Part shown: one piece after another, positions 9,085-17,943 of the stretch
Numbering within the stretch: the stretch's first letter is position 1
How the letters are laid out: the number at the start of each line of letters is the position of its first letter
Assembly (NCBI RefSeq): GCF_003003995.1
Contig: NZ_PVWF01000008.1
Coordinates: 1 to 64,000, forward strand
DNA: 64,000 nt
Reading direction: 5' to 3'
Source of the DNA: Pleurocapsa sp. CCALA 161
Lineage (GTDB): Bacteria > Cyanobacteriota > Cyanobacteriia > Cyanobacteriales > Xenococcaceae
Made by a program: the position numbers and the translations under genes
The notes under the pieces: generated by a model
Told to the model about the DNA's origin: nothing
The model's input: only the letters and a program-made list of their open reading frames with translations
Database searches by the model: none

Positions 9085-9246
9085 AATTGTTACCCTATAA
9101 TAATCACTGGCACATTGATAATAACATCGTCAACTGCTTTAGTTCGACTGTATTTATCTTTTACTAATGATTACTGCCAGTTTACTAATCATTAAATCGC
9201 GAAACGGTTAGTTTTCAGCTTTTAGCTAATCAATTAATAAATTAAT

Positions 9247-9753
9247 TTAAATTAATTTACATCTGCTTGAGTCTGAGTTATTGAGCTTTTGCTCTCTTTC
9301 GGCAATAATCTGGTCTATTTGTGGTCTACCCGTGATTTTTAAACGCCAGTCTGCCCAAATTTTATAAACCCAATCGGCGATCGCGCCAATTATTTTTATT
9401 TTGGTTATGGCATAAACCCAACCTAGACCTAACTGTTCATAAACTTGTCTAAAGACTTCGACATTTTTGATGATTGTACCGTCGGGCAAAACTGCATGAA
9501 TTACCCCCATTGCCGTGGCAAAGTCAATTCCTGCATTATCTTGGGGATCGTAATCGAGACTAGAAATATCGACAAATTTAATAATTCCTCTACCTGCATC
9601 TTGTTTAGTGAGAAAGTTTACTTCCCGCACGCACAAGGGGCATTCTCCATCGTACAAAAGCTTGATTTTCCAAGTTGGTTTCACTGATGAGCGATTATCT
9701 TCTAGATAGACTTCGCGACTCGATTCGGCGGAAGTAGCAGCCATAGTTATCAA
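9247..9753 (-). CDS. DCC family thiol-disulfide oxidoreductase (DUF393)
   Basis: This 168-aa protein carries the family signature LLYDGECPLC near residue 32, where DGxCxxC gives a thioredoxin-like pair of cysteines. The conserved GVIHAVLPDG and the later FRQVYEQLGLGWVYAI segments are also present. DCC proteins are predicted thiol oxidoreductases with unknown partners. A second ATG three codons in could be the start. The gene stands alone between gpmI and a 47-aa reading frame. Confidence 0.85.
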   Translation of the reverse strand: MITMAATSAESSREVYLEDNRSSVKPTWKIKLLYDGECPLCVREVNFLTKQDAGRGIIKFVDISSLDYDPQDNAGIDFATAMGVIHAVLPDGTIIKNVEVFRQVYEQLGLGWVYAITKIKIIGAIADWVYKIWADWRLKITGRPQIDQIIAEREQKLNNSDSSRCKLI

Positions 9754-9856
9754 GTTTATTTAGTAGTTAGTTTTTTTGGGCGCTTAATTTCGGCAAACAA
9801 GTGTTTTATTTTGATCCGCTTGAGCTAATAATTTGAGATTAAGCTCAATTATTGCG

Positions 9857-10000
9857 TTAACAAATTGAAGTGATTATGCTGCGATCAAATATATATTCAC
9901 TGTAGTCAGCGATGGTGTCTACTCCTACGTAACCAAAGAAAACCTCTAAGGCAACCCAAACACTAACTTTAAATACTAATTCTTTCCATTTGATCTTCAT
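9857..10000 (-). CDS. Small 47-aa protein of unknown function
   Basis: A short ATG-to-TAA frame begins MKIKWKELVFKVSVWVALEV and ends near DYSEYIFDRSIITSIC. It has a basic N-terminus, one hydrophobic helix (~8-24) and an acidic stretch with GVDTIADYSEY. I believe similar small proteins occur in other cyanobacteria, but this cannot be verified here. It is probably a single-pass membrane or membrane-associated protein. No clear ribosome binding site precedes it. Confidence 0.5.
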   Translation of the reverse strand: MKIKWKELVFKVSVWVALEVFFGYVGVDTIADYSEYIFDRSIITSIC

Positions 10001-10110
10001 CGCGTTCAACAAAAATGAAACACTTGCTAGCTATCTGTTACTAAAATTAACAAAAAGTGTAACGAAATGCAACAACAGAAAAGAAAGACATTAATTTTCT
10101 ATTTTTGAGT

Positions 10111-11142
10111 TTACGTCAATTGCTTGTGGACTGACGCTTTTGAATCAGGTAGATAGCGGTTATAGCCTGCGGGAGCAAAGATCGATTTTGCCCAGTTCCA
10201 CCACCACTGAAAGTAAGAATAAGGATTGTCGTTGGTAAAGTATTCAGGCGCAAGACGTTTGATTTTAGGTAGATGTATCCACGCTACTTGGGGAAAGGTA
10301 TGGTGTTCGTCGTGGTAGCCAGTATTAAATAAGGGAATATTCGTCCAGCTATAGGTGGAGTAGGTTTTGCCTAGATGATAAATATGATGTTCGGCAATAG
10401 ATTGTCCGCGAAAGGTTATTCCCCAGTTGCTTGCCATTAGGGTCAAACTCCAGAAAAGATATAGCGCAGCTTGAGGAGCGATCGCCAAATAGGCAACCCC
10501 GTAGAGTAAAATACTCGTGAAAATTAGGACAAAATTGAATTTTTGGTCAATGGGTGCAGATTTTACTTGACGAGTATCAGCCTTAACCAAACTAGAAATG
10601 ATTAGCTCGCTAACAATTAATCCTCCTGGCAGAAGATGCAAAAGGCTTTCAATCATACGCCAAGAAAGATGATTGTTGGCAAATTCGGCACGATGACGAT
10701 CCCATAGTTCATGGTCGTATTGATAATCATTAAGTTGAAGATGATGGGTTTTACCATGCACTCCAATGTAAGTTAGGGACTCTCCAAACGAAAGAGAACC
10801 ACAAATAATCAACCACAGGGCAAACTGAGAACCAAACTTGGATTTAAAGATCAAATTATGGGCAGCTTCATGCACAAAAACTCCCAAAGAATGCAGGATA
10901 AACTGTCCGACCAAAAAAGCGATCCCGCCGACTGCAAACCAAGGTAAATCTCTAACCAGCCAAGCCATCAGCCATTGGGAGAGAACTAATAAAACAATTG
11001 GTAAGATTGAAAGAGGATAGTTACCAAAATATTCTCTGATTTGAGGATACTGGCGTAAGATATCTTGGCTGCGTTGAATATGCCATTGGCTGTCGATTGA
11101 CATGGAGAATTGGGGGCTTGAGGGTTGGGAGATTTGAGGCAA
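10111..11142 (-). CDS. Membrane fatty acid desaturase, sphingolipid delta-4 desaturase-like
   Basis: This 343-aa integral membrane protein has three histidine boxes for a diiron centre: HEAAH near residue 90, HGKTHH near 129 and NTGYHDEHHTFP near 273. Four or more hydrophobic helices surround them. The last box and the VHEAAHNLIF context resemble the DES1 sphingolipid desaturase/hydroxylase branch more than the cyanobacterial DesA-DesD enzymes. The substrate is therefore uncertain; sphingoid, acyl-lipid or carotenoid-like are all possible. It lies 17 bp downstream of the S1 gene on the same strand. Confidence 0.8.
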   Translation of the reverse strand: MPQISQPSSPQFSMSIDSQWHIQRSQDILRQYPQIREYFGNYPLSILPIVLLVLSQWLMAWLVRDLPWFAVGGIAFLVGQFILHSLGVFVHEAAHNLIFKSKFGSQFALWLIICGSLSFGESLTYIGVHGKTHHLQLNDYQYDHELWDRHRAEFANNHLSWRMIESLLHLLPGGLIVSELIISSLVKADTRQVKSAPIDQKFNFVLIFTSILLYGVAYLAIAPQAALYLFWSLTLMASNWGITFRGQSIAEHHIYHLGKTYSTYSWTNIPLFNTGYHDEHHTFPQVAWIHLPKIKRLAPEYFTNDNPYSYFQWWWNWAKSIFAPAGYNRYLPDSKASVHKQLT

Positions 11143-11159
11143 TCATGATCATTTTCTCC

Positions 11160-12116
11160 CTATTTTTCTACTTCTTCAGGTTGTTCAGAATTTTCCGAGT
11201 TTTCAGGTGCAGAAGGCGCATCAGTATTACGACGCTGTGCTTGTTCCCATCTTGATTCAGCGTCTGCCATCACTTCCTCCAGCTTTTCGATGTTTTCCCC
11301 TGGATAGGATTCTAAAGCTTTAATTGATAACGACATGCGATTTTGATGCTCGTCAATTTGTTTAATCACAACTTTAATCTTTTGTCCGACTTCAAACAGA
11401 TTATTGAGAGATTCAACCCTCGCACCGCTAATTTCCTTAACGTGTAGCAGCCCTGTCGCGCCATCAAGATCGACAAACACACCATAGGGCTTGATATTGA
11501 CAACTTTCCCTGGCATTAACACCCCTTCTTCAATGCTATTCATCGCCACAGCACGCATAGCATCCCGTTGGGATAGTACTAATTTGCGATTTTCTTGGTT
11601 AACTTCTAAAAAAGTAGCGGTCAAAAGCTGTCCAACCAAAGAATCTAGACTGTCGCGCTGCTGTAGATGCGATCGCGGAATAAATGCCTTTAAACCCGCG
11701 ACTTCCCCCATAACTCCGCCTTTATTAACCCCCGTCACTCTTAGCTGAGTAGATTTTCCTGTTTCTGCCATTTCCTTAATATCAGCCCAAGCTCGATCTA
11801 ATGCTAGTTGACGCAGAGAAAGAGTTACCTGTCCATCATCATCTTGTTCGCGAATAATTAGAAACTCTTTAGTTTCACCTATGGGTAAAATTGCAGCTAA
11901 ATTATTGACAAAACCCAAGGCTGCTTCATTGGTGGGGACAAACGCAGGAGATTTTCCGCCAATGTCAATATATGCGCCTTCAGAGGTAAGTTCGACTACC
12001 GTTCCCTGTATTTTCTGACCTCTAGTAAACTCATAATCATATTCCTGAAGCGCATTCTCAAAATCTGCCATCGAGAAAGCTTGAGATGAGTTGGGAACGG
12101 AGGTTGAATCAGACAT
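11160..12116 (-). CDS. rpsA: 30S ribosomal protein S1 (three-domain cyanobacterial form)
   Basis: With the ATG at 12116 the protein is 318 aa and begins MSDSTSVPNSS; an upstream ATG at 12143 would add nine residues. Three S1 RNA-binding domains lie at about 30-100, 115-185 and 200-270. The last is the canonical GKVVNIKPYGVFVDLDGATG...LSIKALE. The acidic C-terminal tail is variable. S1 helps mRNAs bind the 30S subunit. Cyanobacteria usually have more than one S1-like gene, so this may be either copy. Confidence 0.88.
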   Translation of the reverse strand: MSDSTSVPNSSQAFSMADFENALQEYDYEFTRGQKIQGTVVELTSEGAYIDIGGKSPAFVPTNEAALGFVNNLAAILPIGETKEFLIIREQDDDGQVTLSLRQLALDRAWADIKEMAETGKSTQLRVTGVNKGGVMGEVAGLKAFIPRSHLQQRDSLDSLVGQLLTATFLEVNQENRKLVLSQRDAMRAVAMNSIEEGVLMPGKVVNIKPYGVFVDLDGATGLLHVKEISGARVESLNNLFEVGQKIKVVIKQIDEHQNRMSLSIKALESYPGENIEKLEEVMADAESRWEQAQRRNTDAPSAPENSENSEQPEEVEK

Positions 12117-12168
12117 AGTATTGTATAAGGTGAATATTAACACACAAACCGAGTAACTTTGAGGGTAC

Positions 12169-12900
12169 TCACAATTGGCTAAACAAGTCTAGCACTTTTT
12201 TCCAGGCATCTTGAGCCGCATCAGAATTATAACTTTGAGGACGATAATCGCACATAAATCCATGAGTCGCTCCCTCATAACGGAACACCTGATGATCTAC
12301 ATTATGTTGTATTAATGCTTGTTCGATCTGTTCAGTTTGCTCATTAGGAATCAAAGGATCTTCTGTGCCGAAGAAAGTATAAATTCTCCCTGTGATGTTT
12401 TTGGTACGATTAATCGTCGGTTCATTTTCGCCAGGACACCAAGTAGCAATTTGCGCCCCATAAAAAGAGGCGATCGCCGTAACATCTGCTAGGGTAGCTG
12501 CTAAATATGCCACATGACCACCAAAGCAAAAGCCAATAGTGCCAACTCCCGACTGTTTCACCTGGGGCTGACTATAAAGATAAACAATGCAGGCTTGAAT
12601 ATCTGCGAGTAACTCCTTGGCTTGAGTTTTAACTTTATATTCTCTACCCTGTTTAGTCTCCTTTTCCGAGTAACCCACAGCAAATCCTGGTGCTTGACGC
12701 TGATAAATTGCAGGAGCGATCGCTATATAACCCTCACTAGCTAATTTATCCGTAACTTCCTGAATATGCTTATTTACCCCAAAAATCTCTTGAATTACAA
12801 TTACCCCAGGATAAATCCCCGCCGTTTCGGGCATTGCTAAATAAGCATCAAACTCAAAGTCTTGACTATTTACCTTGACCCACTGACTAGATACTTCCAC
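12169..12900 (-). CDS. Dienelactone hydrolase family protein
   Basis: This is a 243-aa alpha/beta hydrolase. The nucleophile elbow reads GFCFGGH, with Cys in place of Ser as in carboxymethylenebutenolidase. Later GTEDPLIP and THGFMCDYR segments supply the Asp and His of the triad. The conserved VIVIQEIFGVN lies near residue 35. The real substrate in cyanobacteria is unknown. Its start codon abuts a heptamer array that separates it from hisB. Confidence 0.88.
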   Translation of the reverse strand: MEVSSQWVKVNSQDFEFDAYLAMPETAGIYPGVIVIQEIFGVNKHIQEVTDKLASEGYIAIAPAIYQRQAPGFAVGYSEKETKQGREYKVKTQAKELLADIQACIVYLYSQPQVKQSGVGTIGFCFGGHVAYLAATLADVTAIASFYGAQIATWCPGENEPTINRTKNITGRIYTFFGTEDPLIPNEQTEQIEQALIQHNVDHQVFRYEGATHGFMCDYRPQSYNSDAAQDAWKKVLDLFSQL

Positions 12901-12969
12901 TGTTTAATTACTAATTACTAATTACTGTTCATTGTTCATTGCTCATTGTTCATTGCTCATTGCTCATTG
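12901..12969. repeat. Heptamer repeat array between hisB and the hydrolase gene
   Basis: Three TAATTAC-type units are followed by about seven TGTTCAT/TGCTCAT units. The array fills the whole gap between the hisB stop and the next start on the minus strand. It belongs to the same TGAGCAA/TGAACAA family as the arrays at 16868, 30569 and 45954. Confidence 0.85.
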
Positions 12970-13644
12970 CTAAAGCACTCCTTTTGAACTAGGAATATTA
13001 CCAGCACGACGGGGATCTATTTCCGTTGCCATACGCATAGCGCGAGCGAAGGCTTTGAAAGTCGCCTCAATGATATGGTGAGAATTAATTCCGTCCATCT
13101 GGCGAATATGCAGAGTCATCTGAGCATGATTGATGATGGCTACAAAAAACTCTCTGACTAGTTGAGTGTCATAATTACCGACTCTTTGGGTGGGAATTTC
13201 CAATCCATAGCTGAGGTGGGGTCTACCCGAAAAATCAAGAGCTACTTGAACTAGAGCCTCATCTAGAGGAGCGATAAAATGACCAAAACGCACAATCCCT
13301 TTGCGATCGCCCAAAGCTTGAGCTAATGCCATCCCTAGAGTAATGCCTACATCCTCATTAGTATGATGATCGTCAATTTCAATATCTCCAGTAGCTTTAA
13401 CATTTAGGTCAAACATACCGTGAGAGGAAATCTGGTGCAGCATATGGTCGAGAAATGGAATACCTGTATCCGCACTACATTGACCAGTGCCATCGATATT
13501 TATTTCTACCTGTACGTCTGTTTCTCCCGTGGTACGACTGACAGAAGCGATTCTGGAATTTATTTGCTTTAAAGCATTATGCTGATTGTTCTTGAGAGTT
13601 TTGCGATTCCCCTCTGGGTACGCTGCGCGATCGCTAATTTGCAT
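12970..13644 (-). CDS. hisB: Imidazoleglycerol-phosphate dehydratase
   Basis: This 224-aa enzyme of histidine biosynthesis converts imidazole glycerol phosphate to imidazole acetol phosphate. It has the metal-binding HHTNEDVGI near residue 92 and [18 protein letters not shown] near 187, and the conserved [16 protein letters not shown]. It is a monofunctional HisB without the phosphatase domain of enteric bacteria. The N-terminus is ~15-25 residues longer than usual, but no other start is available before the conserved part. Confidence 0.95.
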   Translation of the reverse strand: MQISDRAAYPEGNRKTLKNNQHNALKQINSRIASVSRTTGETDVQVEINIDGTGQCSADTGIPFLDHMLHQISSHGMFDLNVKATGDIEIDDHHTNEDVGITLGMALAQALGDRKGIVRFGHFIAPLDEALVQVALDFSGRPHLSYGLEIPTQRVGNYDTQLVREFFVAIINHAQMTLHIRQMDGINSHHIIEATFKAFARAMRMATEIDPRRAGNIPSSKGVL

Positions 13645-13688
13645 AATTCCTCCTGATTAATCTATTAGAGCTAATAGCTAAAAAAAAC

Positions 13689-14465
13689 CTACATTCCCAT
13701 GATCTCATATCCAGAATCAACATAGATTACCTGTCCTGTAATACCACTTGCCAGATCGCTACAGAGAAAGGCTGCGGTGTTGCCAACTTCTGTTTGAGTT
13801 ACGGTACGGCGTAAAGGAGCAGTCTCTTCCACGTGGCGGATCATATCTAAAATGCCTCCTACCGCCGAAGAAGCTAAAGTACGAATTGGGCCAGCAGAAA
13901 TAGCGTTAACGCGAATATTGTCTTGCCCTAATTCAGCAGCTAAATAACGTACACTCATTTCCAAGGCTGATTTAGCTACTCCCATTACATTGTAGTTAGG
14001 GATCACTTTTACTCCTCCCAAATAGGAGAGGGTAACGATACTGCCTCCTTCAGTCATTAAGGGTTTAGCTCTAACCGCAAGGCAGTTAAGAGAAAAACTA
14101 CTAATATCTAAAGCTTTGGCAAAACCTGCTCTAGAAGTTGCCGAGAAATTCCCTGTGAGGTCTTCCCGTTCAGCAAATGCCAGACAGTGAACTAAGATAT
14201 CTAGCTTACCCCACTGTTCTTTAATTGTGGCAAACATTGAATCCAATAGTTCATCATTCTGCACATCGCAAGGAACAACAATACTAGGATTAAGGGGGTC
14301 AACTAACTCTCTCACTTTTTTTTCAAAACGTCCTCGTTCATCAGGAAGATAATTAACGCCAATGTTGGCACCAGCTTTATGTAGCTGCTGGGCAATCCCC
14401 CAGGCGATCGAACGATTATTGGCTATCCCTGTAACGAAAGCATTTTTTCCAGTTAAATCTAGCAC
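13689..14465 (-). CDS. fabI: Enoyl-[acyl-carrier-protein] reductase (NADH)
   Basis: FabI reduces enoyl-ACP in the last step of fatty-acid elongation. It is an atypical SDR with the cofactor motif GIANNRSIAWGIA near residue 12 and the catalytic YNVMGVAKSALE (Tyr-X6-Lys). A GTG at 14465, preceded by TTGGGGAAAG, gives the usual 258 aa beginning LDLTGKNAFVTG. An ATG at 14492 would give 267 aa and is the alternative. It lies 44 bp upstream of hisB on the same strand. Confidence 0.94.
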   Translation of the reverse strand: MLDLTGKNAFVTGIANNRSIAWGIAQQLHKAGANIGVNYLPDERGRFEKKVRELVDPLNPSIVVPCDVQNDELLDSMFATIKEQWGKLDILVHCLAFAEREDLTGNFSATSRAGFAKALDISSFSLNCLAVRAKPLMTEGGSIVTLSYLGGVKVIPNYNVMGVAKSALEMSVRYLAAELGQDNIRVNAISAGPIRTLASSAVGGILDMIRHVEETAPLRRTVTQTEVGNTAAFLCSDLASGITGQVIYVDSGYEIMGM

Positions 14466-14672
14466 GGTCTTTCCCCAAATTTTTAGCTGCAATTATCTAT
14501 CCTACAACTGCCTGGGAAAGTGACATAACCGTATTAAAATTGATTTAGGTCGAAAATATAGAACTAAATTAGACTAAGGAAAGTAAAACAAAGATTGTAT
14601 TGTGAAAAAGTATAACTATTTAAACTAATAGAATACTTAGCACACTTGTAACTAAACTTAGGCTTAGGCCCT

Positions 14673-15350
14673 ATGGAACTACCATTGACACAAAATCAAC
14701 CTCTAGCATCAGTATTTCGCAAACTTGGTCGTGGTTCTTTTCCGCCGATTGTGGAGAGTTTTGATCGGGGCAAAACTATTTTTTTTCCTGGAGATCCAGC
14801 CGAAAGAGTTTACTTTTTGTTAAAAGGAGCTGTTAAGCTGTCTCGCGTTTATGAAGCAGGAGAAGAAATTACGGTAGCTTTGTTGAGAGAGAATACAGTG
14901 TTTGGGGTGCTTTCTCTAATTACTGGTCAAAAAAGCGATCGCTTTTATCATGCTGTGGCTTTTACTCCCGTCGAACTCTTATCAGCACCCATTGAACAGG
15001 TGGAAAAAGCTCTACAAGAAAATCCAGAGTTATCATTGCTAATGCTAAGAGGATTATCCTCCCGCATTTTGCAAACAGAAATGATGATTGAAACCTTGGC
15101 TCATCGAGATATGGGTTCTCGTTTAGTTAGTTTCTTATTAATTTTGTGTCGTGATTTTGGTGCGCCCACCACTGAAGGGATTAAGATCGATCTTAAGTTA
15201 TCCCATCAAGCGATCGCCGAAGCGATTGGCTCTACCAGAGTTACCGTCACCAGATTGTTAGGAGATTTGAGGGAAAAGGGATTAGTCACAATTCACAAAA
15301 AAAAGATTACCGTACACAATCCTGTAGCGCTGAGTCAACAATTTGCTTAA
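14673..15350 (+). CDS. ntcA: Global nitrogen regulator NtcA
   Basis: NtcA is the CRP-family transcription factor that controls nitrogen assimilation in cyanobacteria and senses 2-oxoglutarate. The 225-aa protein has an N-terminal effector domain ([20 protein letters not shown], ~35-55), a long dimer helix and a C-terminal helix-turn-helix ([20 protein letters not shown], ~175-200). The length and sequence are typical. The gene diverges from fabI with a 207-bp gap. A hairpin terminator follows at 15404. Confidence 0.97.
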   Translation: MELPLTQNQPLASVFRKLGRGSFPPIVESFDRGKTIFFPGDPAERVYFLLKGAVKLSRVYEAGEEITVALLRENTVFGVLSLITGQKSDRFYHAVAFTPVELLSAPIEQVEKALQENPELSLLMLRGLSSRILQTEMMIETLAHRDMGSRLVSFLLILCRDFGAPTTEGIKIDLKLSHQAIAEAIGSTRVTVTRLLGDLREKGLVTIHKKKITVHNPVALSQQFA

Positions 15351-15403
15351 ATAATTGTAGATGAAATAGTTAACGACATTGCTGACGACTAAATCGATCA
15401 TAG

Positions 15404-15425
15404 CAGCTTGTCCAAGCTGATTTTT
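15404..15425 (+). terminator. Rho-independent terminator after ntcA
   Basis: The stem CAGCTT/AAGCTG with loop GTCC is followed by ATTTTT. It lies 54 bp past the ntcA stop and 26 bp before the next start. Confidence 0.7.
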
Positions 15426-15450
15426 GGACTCAATTACCTAAGTACCTTTC

Positions 15451-16869
15451 ATGACCAGCGGCTATATTCTGATTGCAGCAATTTTTCTTCTAGGCGGTAT
15501 TGTTGCAGTATTTGGCGATCGTGTGGGGACTAAAATAGGTAAAGCTAGACTCAGGTTATTTAACCTCCGTCCTCGCCAAACAGCCATGATCATCACCTGG
15601 ATTACAGGGATGTCAATTTCGGCTCTTACTTTAGGCATTCTTTTTGGTTTAAGTGGCTCTTTGAGAAGAGGTATTTTTCAGCTTGACGACATTCTTAAAG
15701 AAAAGAGACAAACCGAGGCGGAATTAGAACAGGCAGAACAGGAACAACAGCAAGTACAGCAGCAGCTATCTAAAGTTAAACAGGAACAAACTCAAGCAGC
15801 AGCCAACCTAAAGGCTACTAATCAAAATTTTGAGCGCTCAAAACAGCAGGTTGAAAAAATTTCCACTCAAGCCAAAAAACTACAACAAGAGTTAGATAGT
15901 TTGTTGACTGAACGTTCAAAACGACAGAAACAGCTAGACCAACTTCAACAGCAAAGTCAGGAATTACAGTCCCAACTTCAGCAACGAGAGCAAAAAATTA
16001 CCCAGCAGGATCGGGTTCTCTCAGAAAGAGAAGTTCAGCTACAAGATTTAGAACAGCAACAACAATTACTGCAAACCCAAGTGCAAGAAAGAGATCGCTC
16101 AATTTCCCAATTAGATAAAGCGATCGCCTCAGCCGAACTTGGTTTAAAACTCAGAACCAAAAGACTCGAACAGCTAGAATCTCAACTCGCTTTCTTATCG
16201 AGAAACGTGGCAGCTTTAGAAGAATCTTATCAAGAATTAAGAGAAAAAAAGATTGCCGTGGTCAAGAGTCAGGTACTATCTTCAGCAGTAGTGAGAATTA
16301 TCGATCCCAACGCTGCAAAATTGGCGATCAACAGTTTATTGAGACAGGCAAACACCAACGCAGTCAAGGCAACTCAGTTTAGTGGTGCAAAATCCGAACA
16401 AGAGATCGTCAAGATCACTAGGTCACAAGTAGAACAGCTTGAATCACAGATCCAAGATGGTCGAGACTATGTGGTGAGAATTATTTCGGCGGGTAATTAT
16501 GTTCAAGGAGAACAAGAAGTTAGGGTGTTTGCTGATGTAGCACTCAATCAACAAATATTTCAAGCGGGGGAGGAAATTGCCACTGTATCGATTGATTCCC
16601 AAAATGTTACTCGCCAAGAAGTAGAGGAAAGATTAAATTGGTTGTTGGCGGTGTCAAAATTTCGCGCTCAACGAGCAGGAACATTGGGTGAGATTGAAAT
16701 AGGCGATAATCAAATAGAAAATCTAATTGATTTTGTTGATCAAATTACTCAAGCTGCCGAACCTGTCAGAGAAATTAGAGCGATAGTTACTGAGAATACC
16801 TATACTGCGGGGCCGTTAAAAATTGATTTTGTGGTGATGCGAAATGGCAAGGTAGTCTATAGCACTTGA
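15451..16869 (+). CDS. DUF3084 coiled-coil membrane protein
   Basis: This 472-aa protein is of the DUF3084 family, found mainly in cyanobacteria. Two membrane helices lie at ~4-22 and ~46-68. A Gln/Glu-rich coiled coil covers ~80-275. A globular C-terminal domain ends with a YTAGPLKIDFVVMRNGKVVYST strand pattern. The function is unknown; the layout suggests a membrane-anchored scaffold. The stop codon TGA is the first element of a heptamer array, and the RuvC/YqgF-like gene follows. Confidence 0.88.
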   Translation: MTSGYILIAAIFLLGGIVAVFGDRVGTKIGKARLRLFNLRPRQTAMIITWITGMSISALTLGILFGLSGSLRRGIFQLDDILKEKRQTEAELEQAEQEQQQVQQQLSKVKQEQTQAAANLKATNQNFERSKQQVEKISTQAKKLQQELDSLLTERSKRQKQLDQLQQQSQELQSQLQQREQKITQQDRVLSEREVQLQDLEQQQQLLQTQVQERDRSISQLDKAIASAELGLKLRTKRLEQLESQLAFLSRNVAALEESYQELREKKIAVVKSQVLSSAVVRIIDPNAAKLAINSLLRQANTNAVKATQFSGAKSEQEIVKITRSQVEQLESQIQDGRDYVVRIISAGNYVQGEQEVRVFADVALNQQIFQAGEEIATVSIDSQNVTRQEVEERLNWLLAVSKFRAQRAGTLGEIEIGDNQIENLIDFVDQITQAAEPVREIRAIVTENTYTAGPLKIDFVVMRNGKVVYST

Positions 16870-16976
16870 GCAATGAACAATGAGCAGTGAACAATGAGCA
16901 ATGAGCAATGAACAATGAGCAGTGAGCAGTGAGCAGTGAACAATGAGCAATGAGCAGTGAACAATGAGCAGTGAAA
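16868..16976. repeat. Heptamer array (TGAGCAA/TGAACAA/TGAGCAG)
   Basis: About fifteen 7-bp units of the form TGA(G/A)CA(A/G) run without interruption from the stop codon of the DUF3084 gene towards the next gene. The order of unit variants is irregular. The units are the same family, in inverse orientation, as the array at 12901-12969. Confidence 0.9.
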
Positions 16977-17005
16977 CAATTAATTTAATTAATCGGTAAC
17001 TAAAT

Positions 17006-17413
17006 TTGTATCAAAATATACTTGGTTTAGATCCTGGTAGAGATAAGTGTGGTGTTGCGGTGGTCGATAGTAAGCAGCAATTGCTTTATCATCAGGTGAT
17101 TGATTCGACCCAAGCGATCGCCAGTATTAAACAGCTAGTGAGACAGTACGCCATTGATTTAATCGTCATGGGAGACGGTACGACTTCTAAAGCGTGGCAG
17201 CAAAAGATTGAATCTAGCTTATTAAAACTGCCAGTAACTATGGTTAACGAAACCAACAGCACCCTAGAAGCACGCGATCGCTACTGGATAATGTACCCTC
17301 CACAGGGACTACAACGCTTGATTCCTCAAGGTCTAAGGACACCTCCTCGTCCTGTAGATGATCTTGTGGCGATTATTTTAATTGAACGATATCTTCAAGC
17401 AGTATCTAATTGA
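17006..17413 (+). CDS. RuvC/YqgF-like ribonuclease H-fold protein
   Basis: This 135-aa protein has an N-terminal LGLDPGRDKCGVAVV strand with the first catalytic Asp of the RNase H/RuvC fold, a central DLIVMGDGT, NETNSTLEARDRY, and a C-terminal PVDDLVAIILIERYL. It resembles the YqgF/RuvX family (pre-16S rRNA processing nuclease or Holliday junction resolvase-like). It could be a cyanobacterial paralogue rather than the main RuvX. A TTG at 17006 is the only possible start, because an in-frame stop lies just upstream. Confidence 0.7.
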   Translation: MYQNILGLDPGRDKCGVAVVDSKQQLLYHQVIDSTQAIASIKQLVRQYAIDLIVMGDGTTSKAWQQKIESSLLKLPVTMVNETNSTLEARDRYWIMYPPQGLQRLIPQGLRTPPRPVDDLVAIILIERYLQAVSN

Positions 17414-17470
17414 ATAGACTACGTTATTAATTGACTGGTTTTTAGCTCTTAGTTTGTTAGTAATCACTAA

Positions 17471-17734
17471 TCACATCTTGGTTCTAACGGTAAAAGTATA
17501 ATCGCCACCCGCTTCTAATTGATGATCGCAACGTTCGAGGAAGCGCTCTAAAGGTTCTTGAATTAAGGCTCTACCGAGAGAAGGCTGCACCGATAAGTGT
17601 CTGTGGCGAAAACGCCATCTAAATTGCCATTCATACTGAGCAGCTTGGACTTCGCCTTCAATTTTGCCCATTGAGATTGATTGTTGGGTAATACGAACAT
17701 GGGCGACTGTTTCTGGTAGATAACTACGATTCAC
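17471..17734 (-). CDS. DUF3146 family protein
   Basis: This 87-aa soluble protein matches the cyanobacterial DUF3146 pattern, with LPETVAHVRITQQS at the N-terminus, a repeated WQFRWRFR strand, LGRALIQEPLERFL, and a C-terminal GGDYTFTVR. Family function is unknown. The gene converges on the RuvC/YqgF-like gene with 57 bp between the stops. Confidence 0.8.
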   Translation of the reverse strand: MNRSYLPETVAHVRITQQSISMGKIEGEVQAAQYEWQFRWRFRHRHLSVQPSLGRALIQEPLERFLERCDHQLEAGGDYTFTVRTKM

Positions 17735-17943
17735 AATTTATGACAGGTAAGTTTATGCAGTAAGTAGATCTGGTTTTATTAAATAATATAGCGACTCTAG
17801 AATTGATGAACCAATCTTATGTGAGAGATGATAATTGGGCTAATTTTTTTCGTTAAACTAAAACCAAAATTCAACAAATGAGACAGACTATAAATTAAGG
17901 GTCAAGAAAAAAGAGTAAGAGATAAGTTACCAAGAGGTATTCT

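Noticed and set aside
14605-14625. Possible NtcA-binding site upstream of ntcA (GTATAACTATTTAA)
   Set aside because: The second half-site reads TAA rather than TAC and no well-placed -10 follows, so autoregulation cannot be claimed from this.
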